Positions 1-4,875 of a stretch of DNA of 5,337 nt are shown one piece after another. The position numbers were made by a program, and so were the translations under genes. The stretch spans positions 1 through 5,337 of the forward strand of contig PWFE01000077.1 in the NCBI GenBank assembly GCA_003554115.1, given 5' to 3'. How positions within the stretch are numbered: the stretch's first letter is position 1; every line of letters starts with the position of its first letter. This DNA is from Haloferacaceae archaeon (lineage in GTDB: Archaea; Halobacteriota; Halobacteria; Halobacteriales; Haloferacaceae). A model generated the notes under the pieces. The model ran no database searches. It was not told where the DNA came from and saw nothing but the letters and a program-made list of their open reading frames with translations.

Positions 1-65
1 ACGGCCTCGTTGTTGCCTTCAAGCTGACCCAACTCACTAGGAGAACCGCGCATCGGAGTTCGCAT
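1..65 (-). CDS. N-terminal fragment of an unrecognised protein (runs off left edge)
   Basis: A minus-strand reading frame opens with ATG at 63-65 and stays open to the window edge, giving 21 complete codons that read MRTPMRGSPSELGQLEGNNE followed by Ala. The start is supported by a TATA-like element (TTTAT on the minus strand, 91-95) centred about 28 nt upstream with no Shine-Dalgarno between them, the spacing expected for a leaderless haloarchaeal transcript. A second in-frame ATG lies four codons in, but it is too far from the box to be preferred. The visible part is polar, with no signal peptide or membrane segment. I do not recognise the family from so few residues and assign no function. 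It is transcribed in the same direction as the halocyanin gene but is separated from it by 213 bp and its own promoter, so it is probably an independent unit. What lies beyond position 1 is unseen. Confidence 0.6.
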   Translation of the reverse strand, partial: MRTPMRGSPSELGQLEGNNEA

Positions 66-88
66 TACCTGCCGTTGGGTAGGCGCGG

Positions 89-98
89 GGATAAATGC
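89..98 (-). promoter_or_regulatory. TATA-like box for the partial minus-strand gene
   Basis: On the minus strand the sequence reads GCATTTATCC, preceded by a purine-containing BRE-like stretch (CGAAGGG). The centre of TTTAT is about 28 nt from the ATG at 65, consistent with transcription starting at or beside the start codon. The call rests on sequence pattern and spacing only. Confidence 0.55.
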
Positions 99-155
99 AA
101 CCCTTCGGCAACCATCGCCGCTTTCGGGACCGGTCTTCTACTGACCATCCTACCT

Positions 156-230
156 GTGGTCGACTGGACATTCTGACAGTGGTCGACTCACCATCCGAAC
201 GGTAGGTGCACGATTCGAAGTGTGGTCGAC
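156..230. repeat. Three copies of GTGGTCGAC in intergenic DNA
   Basis: The 9-mer GTGGTCGAC occurs at 156-164, 179-187 and 222-230, all in the same orientation, with start-to-start spacings of 23 and 43 bp. Each contains the palindromic core GTCGAC. They lie upstream of the TATA-like box of the left-edge gene and downstream of the halocyanin stop codon. By eye I found no other copy in the window, although GTCGAC alone is frequent, as is usual in haloarchaeal DNA. They could be operator sites for the left-edge gene or chance. No binding protein can be named. Confidence 0.4.
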
Positions 231-238
231 GTATCTCG

Positions 239-258
239 AAAACGCTGAGGCCTCAAAA
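239..258 (-). terminator. Possible terminator of the halocyanin gene
   Basis: About 20-40 nt past the halocyanin stop codon, the minus strand holds a perfect 10-bp palindrome TGAGGCCTCA (246-255) with a TTTT run on each side (255-258 and 239-242). Archaeal termination depends mainly on T-rich tracts, so the downstream TTTT could act as a weak terminator. The T runs are short, so this is a low-confidence call. Confidence 0.25.
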
Positions 259-278
259 GCGACTGTTGGTTCCGGTGA

Positions 279-905
279 TTACTCGTCGGCGTAATCGCCG
301 CCGTACTTGATGAAAAAGAAGGCAAACCCGAGCGTCGAGACCATCGCAAACGTGGTTGCAATGCCGAGTGTTTTAGCCGTATCCGGAATCTGTGGTGCGC
401 CACCGGCAGCACCGCCGCCGGCTTCGACGGTGGGGACATCGTCGCCAACGGCGACTGCACCCTTCATATCCAGGGCGTCGTGTGGCTCGCAGACGTAATC
501 AGTGATGCCCTCGTCGTCCTCGGTGAACTCATACTCGTAGGTAAAGCCAGCCTCGGCGGTGAGATCGCTGTCGAGGTCTGCGGGTCCGTCGACGGTGGCG
601 ACATTGTGCTCGCCGCCGCCGCCGGTCCACTCCCAAGTAACGGTCGTACCCGGATCGATCCAGATACCGGCTGGCTCAAAGGCGAGGTCGCCACCGTTTC
701 CTTCTGCACCAACCATCACCGTTACTTCGTCTTCGCCGCGAAAGTCTTGTTCGCCGCCGTCGACGCCGTCGATGTAGTCGAACTCTGGCATTTCACTTTG
801 GGCCGCCGCAGTTCCCGTTGCAGCGGTTGCGGCTCCCGCCGCGGCGGTCGCTCCGGCAGTGGTTCGGAGAAAGCCGCGTCGAGAGACCGGTGCGTTGTCG
901 CTCAT
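279..905 (-). CDS. Membrane-anchored halocyanin (plastocyanin-like blue copper protein)
   Basis: This 208-residue protein is a small type 1 copper electron carrier, expected to shuttle electrons on the outer face of the membrane. The N-terminus has a twin-arginine signal (RRGFLR, residues 9-14) followed by an Ala-rich hydrophobic stretch and a likely signal peptidase cut after AAA at residue 35. The cupredoxin domain spans about residues 60-155. Predicted copper ligands are His100 (in GEHNV), Cys139, His142 and Met147; the Cys-x2-His-x4-Met spacing is that of plastocyanin. A Gly/Ala/Pro-rich linker (170-177) leads to a C-terminal transmembrane helix (about 180-200) and a short charged tail. 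In-frame ATGs also exist at 929 and 1019, but the TATA-like box at 931-939 is about 30 nt from position 905, and this start puts the Tat motif right at the N-terminus. The redox partner is not visible here. The family assignment is secure; its pathway is inferred. Confidence 0.93.
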   Translation of the reverse strand: MSDNAPVSRRGFLRTTAGATAAAGAATAATGTAAAQSEMPEFDYIDGVDGGEQDFRGEDEVTVMVGAEGNGGDLAFEPAGIWIDPGTTVTWEWTGGGGEHNVATVDGPADLDSDLTAEAGFTYEYEFTEDDEGITDYVCEPHDALDMKGAVAVGDDVPTVEAGGGAAGGAPQIPDTAKTLGIATTFAMVSTLGFAFFFIKYGGDYADE

Positions 906-930
906 GAACTGTGGTAGGAATTCGGCCATA

Positions 931-939
931 GTGAATACT
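931..939 (-). promoter_or_regulatory. TATA-like box for the halocyanin gene
   Basis: The minus strand reads AGTATTCAC, preceded by an A-rich BRE-like AACCAA. Its centre lies about 30 nt upstream of the ATG at 905 and essentially abuts the alternative ATG at 929, which would therefore not be transcribed as a start. It decides the start choice in favour of 905. Confidence 0.5.
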
Positions 940-997
940 TTGGTTCTCCGCCGTGGCCGAAGAACGATTGAACCCGGTGTGTTGCTGTTCCGGAACG

Positions 998-1006
998 TTT
1001 TTGATT
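998..1006 (+). promoter_or_regulatory. TATA-like box for the MTH865-family gene
   Basis: TTTTTGATT, preceded by GGAACG as a BRE-like element, is centred about 26 nt upstream of the ATG at 1028. The spacing suits a leaderless transcript starting at 1028 and argues against the alternative in-frame ATG at 1019, which would be too close. It faces away from the halocyanin promoter in the same 122 bp intergenic region. Confidence 0.45.
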
Positions 1007-1027
1007 GTCTTGCGGTCAATGAATGGT

Positions 1028-1285
1028 ATGACCGATGTCGAAGCCGAACTCCGCGAACAGTTTACCGAGGCGTTCGGTGACGCCGAGTTTCCGGTGACAA
1101 CCCAGATGGATCTGGTTCCAGCACTCCCCAACGGACCCGGGACGACGTTCAGCGCAGGCGACCGAACGCTGTCGGCGATGGAACTCGCCTCGAAACTCGG
1201 CGGGCACCAAAATTTCCCGTATGAGGACATCGAAGCGCTTGTCGACGATGCGATTGCCGGCCTGAAAGCCGAAGACGTGATCTGA
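1028..1285 (+). CDS. MTH865-family small protein, function unknown
   Basis: An 85-residue acidic protein that I recognise as a member of the MTH865-like family, named after a Methanothermobacter protein and widespread in archaea. The family features visible here are the N-terminal helix region (DVEAELREQF), the conserved central MDLVPALPNGPGTTF segment (about residues 27-41), a MELASKLGG stretch, and the C-terminal FPYEDIEALVDDAIAGL helix. It has no signal peptide, membrane segment or cysteine motif, so it is expected to be cytoplasmic. The molecular role of the family is unknown to me and none is assigned. The start at 1028 is chosen from the TATA spacing and because the family begins at about this point; the frame extends further upstream, but with atypical Cys-rich residues. 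The halocyanin gene is divergent; the J-domain gene follows 45 bp downstream with its own promoter-like element. Confidence 0.85.
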   Translation: MTDVEAELREQFTEAFGDAEFPVTTQMDLVPALPNGPGTTFSAGDRTLSAMELASKLGGHQNFPYEDIEALVDDAIAGLKAEDVI

Positions 1286-1289
1286 GACG

Positions 1290-1310
1290 GCTCCCGAGAG
1301 CTTCTTTATT
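1290..1310 (+). terminator. Short hairpin and T-rich tract after the MTH865-family gene
   Basis: GCTC (1290-1293) pairs with GAGC (1298-1301) around a 4-nt loop, followed directly by the T-rich TTCTTTATT. It could act as a terminator of the preceding gene. The T-rich part overlaps the TATA-like box of the next gene, so the two roles cannot be separated by sequence. The stem is only 4 bp. Confidence 0.25.
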
Positions 1311-1311
1311 C
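1303..1311 (+). promoter_or_regulatory. TATA-like box for the J-domain gene
   Basis: TCTTTATTC, preceded by purine-rich GAGAG, has its TTTATT core centred about 24 nt upstream of the GTG at 1331. The spacing fits a leaderless transcript and supports GTG 1331 over the internal ATG at 1361. Confidence 0.45.
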
Positions 1312-1330
1312 TCCGTCTCCAAGCAGGCTT

Positions 1331-1948
1331 GTGCCTCTGGAGTTGGTTTCACTGTTGCCGATGTGGTTGGTGTTGGGGGTGGCTGTTGGCGTACTCGCCT
1401 CAGCCGCGGTCGCCACCGCATTTTATTTCGGCGACCGACTGTTTCCCGACGGTGGCCACAGCTACGACCACCAGCGCGTCGACGGGACGCTCCGTCGACA
1501 CGTCGAAATTCGGTCGTATCTGAACGCGATTGGCGAACCGTTCGTCGAGGAGTACGAACTCAACGGCTTCGAGGTTGCCTTCTATCTGCCCCAGCGAGAT
1601 GTCGTAGTCACGTTCGACCCACGGGTGTTTTTCGGCTTAGAGTCGGCCGATACCTACATCGTTCTCTGCGAAGACGAGATGCCGATCGGCAATCTGGGTC
1701 GACGCCTCCCGTTCGAGGTCGACGAGCCAACGCAGAACCTCACCCCGCCGACGGCCGACCAGACGGTTGCAACCGCCTTTGAAACGCTCGGACTTGAAGC
1801 CGGAGCCTCCGAAGACGCCGTCAGAGACGCCTACCGCTCGCAGGTAAAACAGGCCCACCCCGACCGCGGCGGCAGCGAAGACGAGTTCAAACAGCTGCAA
1901 GACGCCTACACGACGGCCAAAGACTACAGCCAACAGACCGCTTCGTAA
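1331..1948 (+). CDS. Membrane-anchored J-domain (DnaJ-like) protein
   Basis: This 205-residue protein starts with GTG. Residues about 5-33 form one N-terminal transmembrane helix. A middle region (about 45-130, including EVAFYLPQRDVVVTFD) is predicted cytoplasmic and matches no domain I recognise. The C-terminus (about 145-199) is a clear J domain: LGL, then GASEDAVRDAYRSQVKQ, the diagnostic His-Pro-Asp at 176-178, then GGSEDEFKQLQDAY. J domains stimulate the ATPase of Hsp70 (DnaK). It lacks the Gly/Phe-rich region and zinc-finger cysteines of true DnaJ, so it is a class III J protein, likely recruiting DnaK to the membrane for an unknown client. No dnaK or grpE gene is in view. The GTG start is supported by the TATA spacing; ATG 1361 would shorten the membrane segment. 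The J-domain call is firm and the client is unknown. Confidence 0.88.
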   Translation: MPLELVSLLPMWLVLGVAVGVLASAAVATAFYFGDRLFPDGGHSYDHQRVDGTLRRHVEIRSYLNAIGEPFVEEYELNGFEVAFYLPQRDVVVTFDPRVFFGLESADTYIVLCEDEMPIGNLGRRLPFEVDEPTQNLTPPTADQTVATAFETLGLEAGASEDAVRDAYRSQVKQAHPDRGGSEDEFKQLQDAYTTAKDYSQQTAS

Positions 1949-2019
1949 GCACGCTGGCGACGCCAAAACACCAGCGCCTCACACGGTCGGTTAGAGCCAG
2001 TGTCGACCGAATCAAGAGC

Positions 2020-2027
2020 TTATTATG
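2020..2027 (+). promoter_or_regulatory. TATA-like box for the small membrane protein gene
   Basis: TTATTATG, preceded by the purine-rich AAGAG, is centred about 30 nt upstream of the ATG at 2054. This favours a leaderless start there over the in-frame GTG at 2000, which lies upstream of the box and could not be on a transcript made from it. Confidence 0.5.
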
Positions 2028-2053
2028 ATCCTCCGATAAACTACCGCCAAGCA

Positions 2054-2248
2054 ATGTTTTCGGCAGAGACTGTCGGTCGGCTGCTGCGGAATCTTTCGGT
2101 GTACACCGTCGGCATCGCGTTGGCGGTGGCCGGCGCACTAGGGTTGGTTGCGGCTATCGAGCTGTCGACGGTGTTGGCGGCTGTGATGTTCGTCGTCGGG
2201 CTCGCCGCGGTAGTTGCCGTCCACGAATACCTCGACGGCCCGCTATAG
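2054..2248 (+). CDS. Small two-helix membrane protein, unknown function
   Basis: A 64-residue protein with a short N-terminal segment carrying two arginines (MFSAETVGRLLRNL), a first hydrophobic helix at about residues 15-35, a break at ELS, a second helix at about 37-57, and a short tail HEYLDGPL. By charge distribution both ends are probably cytoplasmic. I do not recognise a family. The start at 2054 is chosen because of the TATA-like box 30 nt upstream; an in-frame GTG at 2000 would add 18 residues. The gene sits 105 bp after the J-domain gene and converges on the antiporter gene with only 2 bp between the two stop codons. The strongly hydrophobic, regular two-helix composition and the promoter make a real gene likely, but there is no functional clue beyond its location next to the transporters. 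Confidence 0.65.
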   Translation: MFSAETVGRLLRNLSVYTVGIALAVAGALGLVAAIELSTVLAAVMFVVGLAAVVAVHEYLDGPL

Positions 2249-2250
2249 GC

Positions 2251-3948
2251 TTAGCTTCGTTCGAACCGGGTAGCAAGCCCACGGCGCTCGAGCTCTCTAA
2301 GTGTGGTGAGCTGGTCGGATTTAATCCGTGAAAGCTCACGGTCGTCTTCGAGAACCTCCCGAACGGTCTCGACAAGGCCGTCGGCCGCAAGTACGTTCGG
2401 AACGCTAACGAACGTCGCCCCGCTGTCAAGCAGCTTGGCGGCCTCGGCCGAAGAACTCGCCCGCAGAATGCGGTCAGCCTCGGTGTCGGCATCAAGAAGT
2501 GACCGCGAGACGGGTTGGTGATCGACCGTCGACACGAGCAGTCTGGCCGCAGAAAGCCGAGCCTTTTCGAGCGTGTAGTCGTTCTGCGCATCGCCTAATA
2601 CGTAGTTTTGGCACTCAGCGTCGAGTTCCTCCCAGAGTGCAGGGTCGTTTTCGACGACCACATACGGCTCGCCCAATTCGGTAAGCCGTTCGACGAGTTG
2701 TCGGCCCTGTCGACCGTAGCCGACGATGACGACGTGATCCGACAGTCCTTCGGCCGTCTGACTGTGGGTGTCGACGAACCGGCTCTGTCGGCTGCCTAAT
2801 ACGGGTGCGACAACGGTGTCGTACAGCTGGTCTTCGTACCGGCGGCCCACTACCGTCAACAGCATCGTTGTCACGGCAGCCAAAATAATCGCATCGAACA
2901 GCGCATCGGCAATCGTCCCCAACAGCAGTGCCTGAATCGCAATGATAAGCGAGAACTCACTGATCTGATTGAGACTCGAAGACGCAAGGAATGCGGTTCG
3001 AGAGTCATACCCCTCGTAGAGGAACGTCACGAGCTGGATCACTGGATTAACCACGAGAACGAGTCCAATCAACACCGCGGCAATCAACAGCCCTTCGAGG
3101 TCGGGAAGCTGGACAAGTGCGCCGATGGTGACAAAGAAAATGGCAACGAAAAAGTCCTTGATCGACTCGATTCCGTTGCGCATACTGAGCGATTCTGCGC
3201 GGTCATTTCTGATGGCGAGGCCAGCCGCAAACGCGCCGATAACGATGGAGATTCCTGCGATTTCGGCGGCCACCATAAACGCGATCAGAATTGAGATGCT
3301 GCCCATCAACACGAGTTCGTCAGTGCCACCGGCCGCCCGAACCAATAGCTCGAAGCCGTGCCGATAGATGAACAGCCCAGCGATCAAAAACAGCACACCG
3401 AAGCCGAGTTTTGAGGTGACTACTGTCGGATCGGTGATGACCTCTGCCGACAAGATGAGCACGACAACGATGGCGATCAGATCATCGAACAGATGGATCG
3501 ACGAGGCGAGTCGACCGTGAACAAGGTTGCTCCGGAGTTCACTTTTGAGTACGCCAGCACCCACAATCGTCGAGCTAAGCGTGGCTGCCGCACCAAAGTA
3601 GATCGCGTTCCGAATCGGCTCGTTGAAGCCAAAGCTGGTCGCAAACAGATAGCCGATGGCGACGGCGATGGGTCCGACAACGACGACTTGGGTGATTGCG
3701 ACGACTTCGCCGTCACGGAGCACAGACTGAAGATCCGAAACGTCGAGCCGTAGCCCGAAAACGAAGACGAGAAACGCGATTCCCCACTGGGCTAACTCGA
3801 CTAGCTCCGGCTGGTCGACGAACATGCCGGTGATCAGTCCCGCAATAATGTAGAACGGAATCGCCGAGAAGCCGAACTGGTTGGCGATTACCAACAGCAC
3901 ACTGGCGGTAATAAAGACAACCGACAGCGCGAGAATGACCTCAGTCAT
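2251..3948 (-). CDS. CPA2/Kef-type cation:proton antiporter with C-terminal RCK_N (TrkA-N) domain
   Basis: This 565-residue protein is a monovalent cation:proton antiporter of the CPA2 superfamily. Residues about 1-370 form the multi-helix Na+/H+ exchanger domain. The ion-site helix carries Asp155-Asp156 (HLFDDL), where Kef proteins have Gln-Asp; other family-like stretches are FFVTIGALVQ (271-280) and NQISEFSLIIA (327-337). An RCK_N domain follows (about 403-530), with the canonical GYGRQG nucleotide motif (410-415) and an acidic residue at the end of the second strand (Glu433), suggesting NAD(H)-type control. No RCK_C domain is present, only a charged tail. ATG 3948 is chosen because a strong Shine-Dalgarno (GGAGGTG, 3955-3961) sits 6 nt upstream and the membrane helix begins immediately; the frame stays open further upstream but there lies inside the preceding gene. 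It overlaps that gene by 8 bp and is probably co-translated with it. The transported ion (Na+ or K+) cannot be read from the sequence. Confidence 0.93.
   Translation of the reverse strand: MTEVILALSVVFITASVLLVIANQFGFSAIPFYIIAGLITGMFVDQPELVELAQWGIAFLVFVFGLRLDVSDLQSVLRDGEVVAITQVVVVGPIAVAIGYLFATSFGFNEPIRNAIYFGAAATLSSTIVGAGVLKSELRSNLVHGRLASSIHLFDDLIAIVVVLILSAEVITDPTVVTSKLGFGVLFLIAGLFIYRHGFELLVRAAGGTDELVLMGSISILIAFMVAAEIAGISIVIGAFAAGLAIRNDRAESLSMRNGIESIKDFFVAIFFVTIGALVQLPDLEGLLIAAVLIGLVLVVNPVIQLVTFLYEGYDSRTAFLASSSLNQISEFSLIIAIQALLLGTIADALFDAIILAAVTTMLLTVVGRRYEDQLYDTVVAPVLGSRQSRFVDTHSQTAEGLSDHVVIVGYGRQGRQLVERLTELGEPYVVVENDPALWEELDAECQNYVLGDAQNDYTLEKARLSAARLLVSTVDHQPVSRSLLDADTEADRILRASSSAEAAKLLDSGATFVSVPNVLAADGLVETVREVLEDDRELSRIKSDQLTTLRELERRGLATRFERS
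3941..3948 (-). other. 8-bp start/stop overlap of the two antiporter genes
   Basis: The minus-strand ATGACTGA contains the start codon of the downstream antiporter (3946-3948) and the stop codon of the upstream one (3941-3943). With the Shine-Dalgarno just before it, this is an arrangement typical of translational coupling. Confidence 0.85.
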
Positions 3949-3954
3949 CGGTCC

Positions 3955-3961
3955 CACCTCC
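3955..3961 (-). promoter_or_regulatory. Shine-Dalgarno of the downstream antiporter gene
   Basis: The minus strand reads GGAGGTG, six nucleotides before the ATG at 3948. It lies inside the upstream antiporter gene, where it encodes part of its Gly-Gly-Gly C-terminal tail. This is the only strong Shine-Dalgarno I see at a chosen start; the other genes look leaderless, in line with this gene being internal to an operon. Confidence 0.8.
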
Positions 3962-4871
3962 AAGAGGCGTGCCGTCGACCGGATCGGTCGAGCGTTCGGC
4001 GGCCGCTTGGCGTTGTCGGACGCGTTCGATGTCGGCCTGCGTTGCGGCTTCGAACGCCGAAGGGTCGGTGAAATACTGTTCGAGATACTCACAGAGCGTT
4101 GCGGCGGTGAGATAGGTACTCATAATCACGTAGGCAGCACCACTGTTGTACAGTCTGCGCGCATCAGCGATACGCTCGGCTTCGACAAAGACGACCGCCT
4201 CGTCATTCGTTTCGGCCAACAGAATCTCGTTGACCTCGGTCTGGACGCTCGAACTCAGCACGAAGGACGCTTTCGAGAGGTTCGCAGCTTTTCTGACCTC
4301 CTTGTGTCGGAAATCACCGAACACGTACTCGTACTGTTTTTCGTCTTTGATCTGTTCGATGTGGGTGGTTTTTCGATCGATCACGACGACATCGTCGTAG
4401 GCCTCTTTCAGTACGGGAAGGGCGCGTTCGGTGATCTCATCGTAGCCGATCGCAACCGCGTGGTTGCGGTACTCTTTGATCTCTCTGTCGGCTGTTTCGC
4501 CGTCCTCAAACCGGCTGAACCACGGCGAGACCCGTTCGTAGATCGCGTGGTTGTAGGCGATGATGTACGTCGAAAGCGTCATTGTCAACAGCGCCATCAG
4601 CGTGAGATAGCCGAGAACGTCCGGACCGATGTAGCCCTGTGCCAACGCCAGTGCGCCGACGACGAGCGAGAACTCGCTGACCTGAACCATGTTGATCGAC
4701 CCGAGGAAAGAGGTCTCGACGCTGAATCCTTCGCGGTCGATCAGATAGAACATAATCCAGAAGTTGCCGACCATCAGCACAACCGAAGCGATGACGGCCT
4801 CCTGCCAATACGCAAGGAGGCTGCCGAGGCCCTCGATCTGCAGGCCGATGCTGGCGAAAAAGACGAGAATG

Positions 4872-4875
4872 AAAA
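4872..4875 (-). other. Frameshift site: one T missing in a homopolymer
   Basis: On the minus strand the reading is GAC TTT TCA TTC TCG; a fifth T would give GAC TTT TTC ATT CTC GTC TTT TTC GCC, which encodes the conserved helix DFFILVFFA. Upstream codons fit the family in one frame and downstream codons fit in the other, placing the indel at this T4 run within a few bases. Confidence 0.85.

Noticed and set aside
66..278. An RNA gene or CRISPR-like array in the left intergenic region
   Set aside because: I see no tRNA-like cloverleaf, and the three 9-mers are far too short and unevenly spaced for a CRISPR array.
480..917. A 145-codon plus-strand frame opposite the halocyanin gene
   Set aside because: The translation is low-complexity and uninformative, and the opposite strand encodes a clear copper protein with all four ligands.
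906..1019. An N-terminal extension of the halocyanin starting at 1019 or 929
   Set aside because: The extension would put the Tat motif far from the N-terminus and would place the start upstream of, or on top of, the TATA-like box.
953..1027. An N-terminal extension of the MTH865-family protein
   Set aside because: The added residues are Cys-rich and unlike the family, and they include the promoter region; the family sequence begins at about 1028.
1952..1976. Inverted repeat CGCTGG / CCAGCG after the J-domain gene as a terminator
   Set aside because: The stem is 6 bp with a 13-nt loop and is not followed by a T tract, so termination is not supported.
2000..2053. A GTG start at 2000 for the small membrane protein
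   Set aside because: It lies upstream of the best TATA-like box, and the added 18 residues look non-coding. It remains possible if a different promoter is used.
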